Source: Monosporascus cannonballus
Lineage: Eukaryota; Ascomycota; Sordariomycetes; Xylariales
Direction: 5' to 3'
NCBI GenBank assembly: GCA_004154925.1
Contig: QJNS01000016.1
Coordinates: 62,001-126,000 of the forward strand
Length of the DNA: 64,000 nucleotides
Shown: positions 1 to 12,500 of the stretch, piece by piece
How the letters are laid out: the number at the start of each line of letters is the position of its first letter
Numbering within the stretch: position 1 is the stretch's first letter
Notes under the pieces: generated by a model
What the model saw: only the letters and a program-made list of their open reading frames with translations
Database searches by the model: none
What the model was told of the DNA's origin: nothing
Program-made: the position numbers and the translations under genes

Positions 1-458
1 TAAAATATTATTAAGCTTTTAGAAATTCCTTTTTAATAATAGGTTTTTCTAGTTTTAAACAGGTTTTTTCGGCGGTAAGCTTTTTATGTTTAAATTTGCA
101 AAGATTAAAAAGATTATAAGGGCTTTCGTAAGTAATATAGAATAAACATTTTTCCAAATTGTAATAAATCTTATAAGTTTAATTTTTAAACTTGTAACAA
201 AAATAAAAAATATTTAAAAATATAACCAAATTCAGGCAATTAATACATTTTGAAAAAAAAACGAAAACTTTAATATATTTATAAAATTGAAAATTTTTAA
301 TACGACCCGGTATATTAAATAAAAAAAAGTTATTTACCGAAATTAAGTAATAAATAAAATAATCTTTAGGAATAAAAATCTTGGCAAAAGAGAGATCGTA
401 TTATAATCTAACGGTTTTAGCTTTTAGAAATAATTGAAACCTTAGAATAGCCAAGTTC
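1..458. other. AT-rich RIP-mutated DNA, no gene
   Basis: Very AT-rich sequence with stops in all frames and a TpA-rich texture like the retrotransposon interiors nearby. No coding region, LTR end or RNA gene could be recognised. It ends at the 5-bp target-site duplication of the solo LTR that follows. Confidence 0.6.
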
Positions 459-828
459 TGTTATGACCTAACAGGCTGCGGCCCCGGGAAACGGTCGCAA
501 CAAGAAAATGACTAAGCCATGTGGGTCAAGTCACGTGAAGGCTCGACAGGATCGATCGTAGAGCCCATAAAGCCAGGCTCGACAGGATCGATCGTGGAGC
601 CCATGGAGCCAGGCTCGACAGGTTAAAGGAATTAAGTATAAGACGCTCATTTCTTCCATAGTTTAGATAGCTTTTGCTTGCAATACAACATCGTTACCCA
701 AGGCACCCTTGGAATTACGAGACGTGACACAATTACTGTATCCATTGCTCAAATTCCCACGATACTCCTGCCAACATAAACCCGTACGACTAAGGTTTAA
801 TAGTTGGTTAAACCCCCTAGCCGTCACA
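459..828 (+). mobile_element. Solo LTR, family A (370 bp)
   Basis: The unit starts TGTTATGACC and ends CCGTCACA, so it has TG...CA ends. It is flanked by identical AGTTC duplications (454-458 and 829-833), showing a complete LTR left after LTR-LTR recombination. It is much less RIP-mutated than its surroundings. It contains a 36-bp tandem duplication. Its right part matches, inverted, the left part of the LTR at 909, and it is related to the solo LTR at 30623-30977. Confidence 0.85.
540..622 (+). repeat. 36-bp tandem repeat inside LTR (about 2.3 copies)
   Basis: Units at 540-575 and 576-611 differ at only a few G/A sites, and a third partial copy covers 612-622. Each begins GGCTCGACAGGATCGATCGT. 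The sister solo LTR at 30623-30977 carries a single copy in reverse orientation, so this is a duplication within the LTR. Confidence 0.85.
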
Positions 829-908
829 AGTTCCGATTAAGTCAAAAAGTTACGTAACTGGTTTAAAAAGCTTAAGGGCTCTGGTTAGTCAAAAGGACTT
901 AAGCTAGT

Positions 909-1288
909 TGTGACGGCTAGGCGGTTTAACCAACTATTAAACCTTAGTCGTACGGGTTTATGTTAGCAGGAATATCGTAAGAATCTGAGTAATAAATACA
1001 GTAACGTATTACATCTCGTAATTCCAAAAGTGCCTTAAGTAACGATATTATATTGCAAGCTGGTGCTATTTAACTATGGAAATAATAAGCGTATATATCT
1101 TAATCTCTTTATTACTGCTTATTTTTGCTTAATAAAGCTTTGTTAAACGGTTATTTAATGTTATTTAGTCGTATTTAGTCGTACTTAGTTAAGACTCGTT
1201 AAACACTAATTACGTAACCCTGAATTAGCGTAGCTTTGTGATCTTAGCTGGACCGTTTTCGCAGGCCCAGCTAGTTTAGGTTATGATA
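909..1288 (-). repeat. 3' LTR of element A1
   Basis: Begins TGTGACGGCTAGG and ends TTATGATA, where the other copy ends TTGTGACA. It shares the first 180 bp or so with the solo LTRs but has a different middle part. It lies in inverted orientation to the solo LTR at 459-828, with an 80-bp spacer. Confidence 0.85.
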
Positions 1289-1339
1289 CGATTTCCCTTT
1301 TCTCTAAATTTTGCCTTTAAGATTTTTTTTTCTGGTAAA

Positions 1340-1954
1340 CCCTTTTTTTTCAAAATGTTGATCCGTATTATTAAAAATCGTCGTCAGGTTCTTTGGTCTA
1401 TTACGCGACGTTAAAATCTGTTTCTTATTTTTAACGATTTTAATTTTGAAATTATGACGTATTTTTTATATTTTTCCAAAGGCTGGAAATGCAAAATAAT
1501 GAAAAACGTTTCCAAATACAAGGCGTACGTTAAACGTAACTGTCCTTATGATAATAACGGCGTTCCCTTATTTTTCTTAAAGAATATTCGTGCCGAAAAT
1601 TAACGTTTAAAACGCGAAAAGGTATTTGCGGAAAAGCGTTTCCTAGAATTGCAAAAATGCTATTAATAAGAAATAAATAAGGCCATTATGCGGTTAATCC
1701 GTTTTCGAAAACAAAAAACGTTTTTTTATTCGAAAAAAGTTAAAATAATACAGCAAAAATTGCAGTCGTTAAAGGAACTGGAAAAGCAGAAGCGTCGAGA
1801 GCAGGCCAACGCCAAGGTTTTCTTAGCCGCCTTAGCTCCTTTCCTTAAGTTACCTGGCGTTACCTGGCCATTAGAAAACGTTAATTGGGATATTATTATA
1901 TCCGGTGGTTCCGTCGTTATTGGTAAAAGTTTTTTAATAAGCGCTAGGCGTTAA
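1340..1954 (+). pseudogene. Antisense accessory ORF of element A1
   Basis: Located between the pol end and the 3' LTR and oriented opposite to gag-pol. The longest open piece is 1688-1954 (88 residues) and contains a basic/acidic helix (around residues 20-40, QSLKELEKQKRREQA) and a C-terminal stretch NWDIIISGGSVVIGKSF. Upstream in related frames, interrupted by stops, are segments resembling the Cys-rich N-terminal part seen in A2, such as NNGVPLFFLKNIRAEN. The same layout recurs in A2 and A3. I recall similar Cys-motif plus coiled-coil hypothetical proteins as common in fungal genomes. The function is unknown, and it is neither gag nor pol. Confidence 0.6.
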
Positions 1955-1999
1955 TAAAGTTCTTAACGAGTTTCTAGGTATTTTCGGAATCCGGGTATT

Positions 2000-4900
2000 T
2001 TTTTCACTTAATTAGGTACTGGGTAAATCCGCTTTATTTTCGCATGCCGAATATTTTTTTCATTGCGTACGTTTATTCGTCTTTTATTTCCCTATCGTTG
2101 TATACCGTATATATCTTAATTATATCTTTTGTTAATTCGAATAAGAAAATATAAAAAATTGAATAAAATTTAATTTTTAATAAAAATTCTAATTAATAAT
2201 TATTTTTTAAGATTTTCTTAATAATTTTGTATAAACTAATATACTTAAAATCGAGTTTTTTATTAGGTTTTTTTGTTTAAATATTTTTGATAGCGAAAAA
2301 AACCATTTTCCCTTTTTCGAAAATTAATTCCTTTAATCTTTTCTGGTTATAATACTGATTTATTTGATTTCGTACGAATTCTAATTTTGTTTTTATTTTT
2401 TAATATAACTATTATAATTATTTTAACGTAAGGATCGTTTTGATGTTAATTAAATTATTATTGCATACTTTTTTATAAATTTCCGAAATAAAACCAAAAT
2501 TTGTATTCGTAAATGTTATTTTAATATTTTCGTAATAATTAATATTATAAGTTAATTATACGATTAATAATTTTTTAACCTAATTATTTTTTTCATAGTT
2601 AATATAATGTTATAAATAGGTTTTTAAAGTTTAATTTATTTGTTTTATTTATTTATCCGTTTAAGGTTTAAATACGTAAGAAAATTTATGATTTAGGCCG
2701 ATTTATATTATTAGGTTTTGTTAAAATTTAAATACAAATATTAATTTTTTATTTAAAATAATTTTTATAAGTAATCGGTATATATTAAAAATATGTTTAA
2801 AGAAAAGGTATATTATTTGTTCGACGGTTATATTTTCGTAATATAATAAAAAATAAAAAAAATTTGTAAATCGATCGACGATTACGAAAATATTATCGTA
2901 ATATATTTTTATAATTAAATTATTTAATATAGGAAGCTTAATAATAAAGTCGAATATAACTAAATATTATAATCGCTTTGCAATTAATAATAGCTGTAAT
3001 TCTCCGTATGGTGTGTATCGTCGAATTTTCGTTTTGGTATAAATATCGTATTGTTATATAATTTTCTGTACCGTTAATTTTATTTTAAAAAAAGAATATA
3101 TACGTTAAAACCGTTTTAAAGTTTTATAAATTTCTAGATATCCGTATAATTAATGTTCGTATATTTTTCGTATTAAATCTTTTTGATATTTTTCTGGAAT
3201 TTGTATTTTGTCCGTTTTTTAGTTTTCTAAGAGATTATCGTTATAGTATTAAATTTTCTAATATATGTTAAAAGGTATTATCCGAATTATCGCAATCTGT
3301 TATAAGCGTAAATATTCTTTTATAATAGTATCGAAAATAATATGGTTAATTTTAACCTATTTTTCTTCGAAATCTGGTCGCTTGTTTAAAGTATTTGCTT
3401 TATTATTTTCTGAATTCTTTTTATAAATAATAATAAAATCGAAGTTAACCAATTTTTCTACATATTTTAATTATCGTCCTATAAGTTCTCTGATTGTAAT
3501 AAATCGGGTAAGGTTTTAATAATCCGTATAAACCTTAACTTAATGCAAATTTTCTTTCAGGAAATACCTAAATTCTCGAAATACCATAATAATAATTATA
3601 AATTCTTTATTTAAAATACCGTAATTAAGTTCGCTTTTTTCAGTTTATACGGAAAAAAAATAATAAAATATAATTTGCCTTAATTATTTCGTTATTTAAT
3701 TATTATACTTAATGCGTAATTCGAAATATCGGTTTTTAATTTAACAGGACGGTTTAAATTATATATAATTAATATTGGCTTACTGGTAATTGCATCCTTA
3801 ATATTTTAAAATACTTTTTCCGTATTTAACATCAATTTAAATTCTTTTTTTTTCGTAAGGTTCGTTAAAAGTATAATTATTTTGTTAAAATTTCGAATAA
3901 ATTTCTTATAATAATTAGCGAATCCAAGGAATATCTATACCTCCTTAATTATTGTTAATATTTGCCATTTTATAACTGTAGCGATTTTCTTAGGGTCTAT
4001 CCTAATATGTCCTGAGATAATAATATGTCCTAAATATTTTACCTTTTATTTATAAAATTGATTTTTTTTATATTAATAAATAACTTTACGTTTTATAAAG
4101 CTTAAAAAACTTTATAAATGTATTCTGCGTATACTTTTTCCGTTTTCGAAAAGATAAAAATGTTATTAAAATAACAGATATCGGAAATATCGAAGTATTT
4201 TCGTAATACATAATTTACTATCTATTAAAAAGTTATTAATACGTTCGTAAGTCTTATTAATATAATCAAATACTTAAATAATCCCTATTTAGTCCTAAAA
4301 GCTGTTTTTTATTTATATCCTTTTTTGATTTTAATAAGGTTATATTCATTTTTAAGATCGAATGTTATAAATCATTTAATTCGGTAAAATTAGTTTTTTA
4401 TTTCCGTAATTAAAGGTAATAATATTCGATTTTTGATAATAATATTATTTAATTATCGATAGTTAATTATAAGTTGCAATTCTTTATTTTTTTTGATACG
4501 AAAAATATCGGGTAATTTGTTAATAATTTCGAAAATCGAATCCATTCTTTTTATAGCCGATTTTCCAAGTATTTTCTGAAAGTACGTAATTAGTTTTTAT
4601 TAAAATTATAAATAAGGTAAAATTTCGTTAAAACTCTTTTTTTAAAAATTATCTTATAATCTTATTTGCTATATTTTGGTAATTTCGTATCGAACTTTTT
4701 TCTAAAAAACTATTCGTATTTATAATACTAAAATAATATATTAATTAGATTTTTTCACTTTTGGGGTTATTATTTTTATTATTTTAAATCGTTATTTAAT
4801 TATTTTAATTTTGCTTTAATAATAATAATAATGCGTCGTATTTTTTTAATATCCGTTTTCTTTATATTTTATCCTTTTAAGTAATAAAGGTTTTATCGTA

Positions 4901-7150
4901 TCTTTATATTTATATTTATTATTATTATCGATTAAATGTTAAAACTTTAATTTCTTTTTTTTATTTATTAATAAAAAAATAAAAGGAACTTAATTAATTA
5001 GTTTTTCTGTTAATTAAAATTTCGTACTAACGTATTTATAATAATCTTAAAATTATATCGTAATTCTCGAATAAAACGATATCGAAATTAACCGTTTAAT
5101 ATTATCTTTAAATAAAAATCTCGAAATAATTAATTTTGCGTATAATTTTTCCGTTATCTTAAGCGAATTCCTAATCTTCGGCATTTGTCATTATATAATA
5201 TTTATATTTATATTTCCATAATAATTTAAATCTATTAATTATATCTAGTATAATATAATTCTCGCTTAAACCTTCGCAATTTATTATTATAATATACTAA
5301 TATGTTCCGATTTATATTTTTTAAAATAGTAAGGTTATTAACTTTTTTTATTATCGCCTTTAAAGCCTTTTTCGGAAATTCTCTTTAATTCCTTTAGGTT
5401 TCGTTATTTTACGGCTTTTTTATAAGTAATCTTTTTCTTTTAATTCTTATTCGAATTTATTAAGTTTTATTTGTATTTTTTCGTTTAGCGCGTTAAGCTG
5501 CTATATTTGTCGTTATTGTCGGCGTACTATTTCTTTAAATCGTATTAATTATTTTTAATTTTGCCGCAGTTTTTTTTCTTATCGAATAAATTATTTTCTT
5601 ATATTTACGATTATATCTTATTATACGTCGTTTTAATTATTGTTCTTGAAATTTTTTATGAATTAACGTATTTTTTAATAACTTTTTTTAAGAATTTATA
5701 ATAAATGCTAATTGAAAATAAAAATCCGTAATAACTTTTTGATAATATTTTTTACTGTACGCTAAATTCACTTTTTTTCGTTTAGTAATCATATTATCCA
5801 AAGTAATAAAAGGGGTTTTTTTACGAACATTATTTTTTTTCGGGCTAGCTTTTTGTTTCGGCCAGTTATTAAATATTTTTCGGGGTTATAATTCGAAAAT
5901 ATTAATATTATTACTTATCGTTTTTGTTATTTTCGATACGATTTAAAAAGTCGAATCCCTTATAATATATACGTATAATTCGTTCGTAAATATATTATTT
6001 TCATTTTTCGTAATCGGAATATTTTCATTATTAATAATATATAGCGTACTTTTTGCCATATCGATCAGGGGTTTCGGGGCAAACTTCTTTTGTTTAACCT
6101 TAATATTCGCGTAATTATCCTTATAATAGTTTTTATTATGCTTACGATACTTATTAAACCAGTTTTCTAGTTTTTTATATTTTTCGTCGAATTTTTTATC
6201 GTAATAGTCCTTATCGGACTTTTTGCTATGGGCCTAATACGTATTTGACTTGGATTATGTTAATAATTTTGCTATCGTTTTCTTAATTATTTTTGGATTA
6301 TCCCTCCGATATAAGTATCCAATTATCTTATCGTGGCCTTTTGGGTTTTTTATATTTATAAGCCTTATATTTTATTTTGCCGTAATTAAAATATTTAATT
6401 TGGCTTTAATTTTGTTTATAGGTAATGCCGAATTCCAGAAATCTTAACGCCGTTTTGTAAGAAATAAAAGGCGCATTTCGTTTTTTTCCCGGGTTAGATT
6501 TGTTATATCCCGAATATAAAGCATATTATCCCTTTTTTTTGTCGTTTTTCAAATTGTTAATTATTAATTTTAATTATTTTTGCAATATATCGGTTTAAGG
6601 CAATTAGTTATTTAATTCGAATAATTTTATTTTTTATATTATTTTTAAATTCTTTGTAAAATATATCGATAAAAATATCGGCCTGATTATTTCTTTATCC
6701 GATTTTAGCCTTAAGATTTTTGAATATTATAGCGTACTTAGACGTAAGTCCTTTTTATCGGAATTATAAAAGTTATTGGGCCGTAAATCGTTTTTTATCC
6801 GGATTGCTAAAATTATCGCGTATTTTATCCTTAAAATTGGTATAAAATATAAAAATTTTATTAATAAAATCCTTTTTATCCGATTTTCTTATTTTTAGGA
6901 AATTCCTTATAATAGGTTCAAATTAGTTAATAATGTTTTCCGTTAAGTATATTTTTATTATTAGGACCTTATTCGCCGGATCGTTAAAATCTAAAAAGCG
7001 AAAGTAAATTCGTGCCTAAGTTAAAAAGGTTTAAGGGTTGCTCTTTTTATCGTAAGGCTTTGGTTTTTTTAATTTTATATGGGCGAAAAAGGCTTAGGCA
7101 AATAGCGTAACCCTAATTTGTCGGATCTTTATTTCCAGTTTCCGAATTCG
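2000..7150 (-). pseudogene. RIP-destroyed gag-pol of element A1
   Basis: No long reading frame survives. Order is inferred by similarity to A2 and A3 on the minus strand: gag toward 6600-7150, protease and reverse transcriptase in the middle (mutated YLDD at 4162-4173), RNase H about 3470-3650, then integrase toward 2000. Short open stretches on either strand, such as 6250-6447 on the plus strand, are by-products of AT-richness. Confidence 0.7.
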
Positions 7151-7255
7151 AGCCTAAAGCTATTAAATAAGGGTTTCCTAAACGCTGGTCGACATTTTAA
7201 CAGTATTAAATATTATTTAGAATCTAACAGTATTATTAAACAAAAACTTGTAACG

Positions 7256-7635
7256 TATAACAGCTAAACGGTTTAACCAATTATTAAACCTTAATCGTAC
7301 GGGTTTATATTAAACGAGGTGTCGTAAGAATCTAAGCAATAAATATAATAATATATTACGTTTCGTAGTCCTAAAAGTGCCTTGGGTAATAATTTTATAT
7401 TATAAGCTGGTATTATCTAATTATGGAAATAATAAGCGTATATATCTTAATCCTTTGATTACTATTTATTTTTGCTTAATAAAGCCTTATTAAGCGGTTA
7501 TTTAATATTACTTAGTCGTACTTAATCGTGCTCAGTTAAGACCCGCTAAGCACTGATTACGTGATCCTGAATTAACGTAGCTTTGTGATCTTGGCTGGAC
7601 CGTTTTCGCACGCCCAGCTGGCTTGGGTTGTGACA
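7256..7635 (-). repeat. 5' LTR of element A1
   Basis: Direct copy of 909-1288. The last 120 bp or so are nearly free of RIP changes (CTGGACCGTTTTCGCA is intact), while the inner start is strongly mutated (TATAACAGC in place of TGTGACGGC). Confidence 0.85.
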
Positions 7636-8325
7636 TTAGTTGAATATTAAAAGAGCTTAAAAAGGCTTAGAAGGATTTAATTTTAAAAAATAACGTTAAG
7701 CCGTAATAAGTAGTTTAAGCTAGAAATAAGATATATATGTTCGTTATTTCTATACTTTAAATAATACCAGTTTGTAATATTTATTAATATCTATAATTTC
7801 GTTATATCCTTACTATTATAAAACGTAACTAGTTACTTTATTACTTATATTCCTACGATATTACTACTAATATAAACTCGTACGACTTAGGTTTAATAGT
7901 TTGTTAATTAGCCTAGCCGTTACAAAATTACGAATAATAATAACGAATGTCTGTTAATATTAATATAAATAATTATAATAATTTACTTTTTTAAACGAAT
8001 TTCTTTTTAAAAATAAGGCTTTAAAGATTTTTTCGAAAATAAGTTTTTAATCTATATTTTGTATTATTCCGATTTCGTTTGCGTTATATCGGTTTTTTAT
8101 TTAATAATTTTAATTTTCGGTAAAAAACGATCGAATAAAACGTTGATAAAATTTAAAAAAAAATGTTATTTAAATGTTTATAATCGATTACCGTATTTTT
8201 AAATGTTTTAATTTCGAAATAACGACGTAAAAATTGAATTTCTTAATTTTTTTCATAAACGCTTAAGGTTATTATTATTAATTAAGAAATATTATACGTA
8301 TTAACGGAATCGTTTATAGAATAAC
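7636..8325. other. RIP-mutated spacer with a family-A LTR remnant
   Basis: About 7710-7924 resembles the U3-U5 part of a plus-oriented family-A LTR and ends GCCGTTACA, but no clean start or target-site duplication was found. The remaining 400 bp up to element B1 is AT-rich, full of stops and unassigned. Confidence 0.5.
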
Positions 8326-8750
8326 TGTAACGAACCTGTTATACATCCACCTGGAAATATGAGCAGTATCCGAAAATGGAGTCTTGATTTGCAGATAACA
8401 ATAGAGCGAAAAATGATTTATTGGGGGTTTTGTTCGTTAAAAAAATTTAAAGACTTTTTCCTTAATTAGAGAACGATACAGTTGCCTCTGAATTAAAAGC
8501 TTAAATTGATAGTTAAAAAGCGAAATTAAGTAAATATTATTTATATGAAAAATTGATCTGTTATATATCCCGATTCCTAAAATGAATATATCGTGGATCT
8601 ATTAGATCTGTATGATTTAGTCCCTAAATTATCCAGATTAATTAAATCACTTTAAGAACTAGGTTTCCTGCTCGGAGTTTAGCCGTAACAGGTTTGCGCT
8701 AGGCCTTAAAGGTTGGTTTTTTCGAAATAGGAACCCTTGTTTTTGTAATA
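8326..8750 (-). repeat. 3' LTR of element B1
   Basis: The left outer part is lightly mutated and the inner part more so. It ends TTTTGTAATA where the intact end reads CCTGTAACA. Confidence 0.85.
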
Positions 8751-9039
8751 TTATTTCCTTTTTCCAAAGATCTTTATCCTAAAAATAAGAACCGTAAATT
8801 GCTGTTTTGTTTGGTTGGAAACAATTAAAGATATTCCAGTTAATTTTATTATAATAGGTCGTATCTAGAAAGAAAAAAGAAAACCTTGGTTAAATTAACG
8901 CGGTTTTCGCGATATTCGTATTAATTTAATTGAAAAGTTTAGTATTAAGGTTTTCCTTTGTTCGAATTATATTCGTTTTGGCGAAATTAATTGTTTTTAC
9001 GTTCCGGAATACCTAAGTTACAGTTATTATATTTGTTAA

Positions 9040-9537
9040 TAACGTTTTTTTATAACGTTTTAATTATGAATTCATTATAGAAAATAAACGAAACGTAAAA
9101 CCGTTTATTATGCGAATAATGTAAAACCGAAAATAATTTTTTTTGATATATTAAAAAGTTATAAAAAGGGAATAAAAGGCGGGGGAAAAAAGGTTAACCG
9201 AATTGTATCGTTAACAGGATAAAAAGTCGAAGAAATTTGTTAAAAAATTAAGGCATTTACGTTTTTAATAAAACCTTTTTAAAAAAAGGGCGGTAAAGTT
9301 ATTAAAAGAAGGTTTGGAATTAAACCAGTTAAAAAAACGGGAAAGAATAGAAGAAAAGTAGCGTTATATGGACGCGGAATAAGTACAATTTATATTTAAG
9401 ATGAACGTTATTTTGAAGGCGTTTATTTCTTTCGATTAAAATATTAAAGGTTTGGATTTAAACGGAAAACCTTTATTGCTTACGACCTTAACCGCGTTGG
9501 AAATAGTCGGTTAGGATTTTGGCGGTAAAATATCTTA
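9040..9537 (+). pseudogene. Antisense accessory ORF of element B1
   Basis: A degraded reading frame on the plus strand, opposite to gag-pol, next to the 3' LTR. It is rich in Lys/Arg in its first half. Its last part reads GLDLNGKPLLLTTLTALEIVG, a stop in place of one codon, then DFGGKIS and a stop at 9535-9537. The same C-terminal reading is recognisable in B2 on the opposite strand. It is read only through interruptions that fit RIP (CGA, CAA or TGG turned to stops). The product is unknown. Confidence 0.5.
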
Positions 9538-9599
9538 ATTAAATTTATCGTATTTTTTAAGTGGTTAAATAATTTTTACGTATTGTTTTATATAAGTAT

Positions 9600-12500
9600 T
9601 CTTTTTATTTAATTAGTTATTAGATTTTGTTTTTAATTACTTTAAAGTCTAATATTTATTCGACTTTATATTTGTTAAAATTTTTTTTAAGTTTTAAGTT
9701 TATTTTTAACGGGGCGTTTTTAGGTATTAGTTTAAGTAAGGAAATATAAAAAACAAGGTATATTTTTATGTTTTTGGGTAACGATAATCGGTAATTAGTT
9801 TTGGAAATAATTTTTTTAACCTTAAATGGGTTAAGTTTTTTTCGTTTTGATTTATAAGATATTCGAGGTTACGTTTTGTTTTTGACGTAATAGGTAAACC
9901 TTATTTCTTTTCGTTAAAATTAATCTTTTAATTTTTTTTATTATAATATTAAGTTATCCGTTATTAAAGGAATTATAATTCGTTTTAAAAACGAATTTAA
10001 ATTATTTTGATTTTTATTATTAATATTTTTGTTTTTGGGATAATTATAATAATTTTTGGTACTTTATTAAGCGGTTATTTAGGTCGTTTTATTTTTGTAT
10101 TATATCCGTATATAGCGATATAAAAAGATACGCCTATATTTTCGTTAATAAATATATTATAAGCGATTTATGCCAATAATAAAAGTTTTACCCAGTTATT
10201 TTGTTAATAATTAACGTAATTTCGAAAATATTATTTTAAAATTTAATTAAATCGTTTTATTTATTTATCCGTTTAAAAATAATATATTGTCGAAAACTTA
10301 AGCTTAATACCTATTTATTTAAAAAAGTTAGTATTAAATTTTGAAATAAAAAACGTATTTTTATTAGAAATAATTTTTTCTGGTATCTTATATTTATTAA
10401 AGTAATATTTAATAAAGGCATAAATTAAATATTTTGCCATTACGTTTTTTTTAAAAAATAAAAAATATCCATATTTAGTAAATTTATTAATAATTACTTA
10501 TATTTTGTTATATTTAATTTTAATAATTAGGTTTTTAAATAAAAATAAATTAATAATAAAGTTCTAAATTATAATATTCTATGTTTTATTAAGAATATCG
10601 GTTAATTATAATAACCCGTAAGGCTTATAGCGTATTATTTTAGCCTTATTATAAATGTTATAATTTTTAATTATTTTTTTAATTATACGGCGTAATTTTG
10701 GAAAGTCATATTTTTCTTATAATCGTCTGGTGGTTTTGAAAATTCCTTGATATCCGTATAATAGGTTTTTATGGAATTTTTTTATAAATTATTCCTATTA
10801 ATCCTTAGGAATATAAATTTTGCCATAATATAACAATTAACTCTTTGGTTATCCTTTTAGTTATTAAATTTCCTTTTATTTTTCTGTATCGTAAAAATTC
10901 CGGAATTATGTTAAAAATTCGGGCGTTAGTTTTTTTATTATTTTATATAATTGTATGATATTATTTTTATTATATTATAATATTTATATATTTTTTGGGA
11001 ATTTTGGAATCGTAATTTTTTTTATGGCTAAAAATATCCGTTTAAATATTTTCCTTTTTTTGATATGGTATATTTTAAAGTTAAATCTGGATAAAAAAAT
11101 TATTTATTTTTTATGTTATTTATTTAGTTTTTAAATTTTTATAAACCGAATAAGGTTTTTGTAATTAAAATAAATGTCGAAAAGTTTTTTTTATTTTATT
11201 AAAATAAGGTTTTTATTTTTTAAAAGCGTTAATAATTATCAATAATTTTTTGTTGTAAATTTGATATTTAAGTTTTGCATTTCGGAATATTTTTAAGTAA
11301 TATATTATTAGGTATTATTTGCCGTTATTTTTTTATTATTTTAAAATTGCACCTAAAGCGTATTCCGAAATATTTATCTTTAGGCGTTTCTTTTTATTTG
11401 GGTTTGGTATTTTTATTATTAATCCGTTAATAATTATTCTTTTCAGTTTCCGGAATGTTTTTTTTATTTTCTTTAAAAGTTCGAATTTTTTTCCAACGTA
11501 TTTTTTGGTAATAAGTTTCGTTAACGATTTAATAATATCTCCGTATTTCTCGATTAGGCTACGTATATAACTTGTAAATCCTAAGATTTGTCGGATATTT
11601 ATAACGGTCGCCTTATCGAAAATAAGTTAATCTTTAATTATTTCCAGTTTGAAACGTTAAATTTGGATTTGGCCGGAAGTAAAAGTAAATCTTAAAAAAT
11701 CCAGTTTCTGGGTATATTATACGTTTTTGGCTAGGTTAATTCGAATATTAATTTCGTCTAGAATTTTAAGCACTTAAACGATATATTTTTTGTGTTTTTT
11801 TAAAGTTTCGGAATAAATAAGAATATCGTCAAGGTAGACAAATACGAATTTGTCTAAAAATTGTAGTAAAGTAATTATAACCAGATTTTGGAAACTGGCG
11901 GAGGCGTTAATAAGTTCCATCGGCATTATTCGGTATTTGTAAAGTCCATATACTGTTCTAAATATTATTTTCTATTTTTCTTTTTTGGCTATTTTAATAC
12001 GATAATAATTATTACGAAAGTCCAGCATTATAAATTATTTGGCTTTATTAACATTTTTTTAAAATGTTTATAAGTATTAAGGGATATTTATTTTTAATTG
12101 TAATATCGTTTAATTATTTATAATCGATTATTTTTCGGTAAATAAGGTTTCCGTTTTTATCGATTTTTTGTTTGTTATCCTTAATTTTTGGTACTATAAA
12201 AATAAGGTATTTAATAAGAAAATTAAAAAATTAGATATATTTTTTTTAAATTTAGTTATATATTTTTTATAAAACCTTTAATTTTTCTGGGTTTATGTGG
12301 TAAATCTTATGAAGCTTAGGATAATATTTTTTTAATAAGTATTTAATAATTTTATTAATTATGTAGCGGTAATTCATAATTTTTTTTATTTTTGAATAAT
12401 CGCTTAAATCTTTGATATTCTGGCGGTATCGTAAAGATTTAATTAGGGATCCGTATTTACTTAATAGTATAACAAATTTTTCGGATATTTTTTTTTGATA

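Larger units (their letters stand above)
909..7635 (-). mobile_element. Full-length Ty3/gypsy LTR element A1, RIP-mutated
   Basis: Two direct 380-bp LTRs (909-1288, 7256-7635) bound an interior of about 6 kb. The flanking duplications are CTAGT (904-908) and TTAGT (7636-7640), which differ by one C-to-T change, itself RIP-like. Alignment by eye with elements A2 and A3 places RNase H near 3470-3650 and gag toward 7000, so coding runs on the minus strand and the 5' LTR is the right-hand one. The reverse transcriptase motif that reads YLDD in A2 and A3 reads YFNN here (4162-4173), the result expected when RIP changes GAC GAT to AAT AAC. The element cannot encode a working enzyme. Confidence 0.85.

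Noticed and set aside
540..622. Possible CRISPR-like repeat array
   Set aside because: Two adjoining 36-bp copies with no spacers, inside an LTR of a eukaryotic genome.
6250..6447. 65-codon plus-strand hydrophobic frame
   Set aside because: Lies in RIP-mutated gag-pol of A1 on the non-coding strand; hydrophobicity is due to AT-rich codons.
11319..12073. Plus-strand frames of 83 and 61 codons
   Set aside because: Antisense to the pol region of B1, where YLDD is read on the minus strand.
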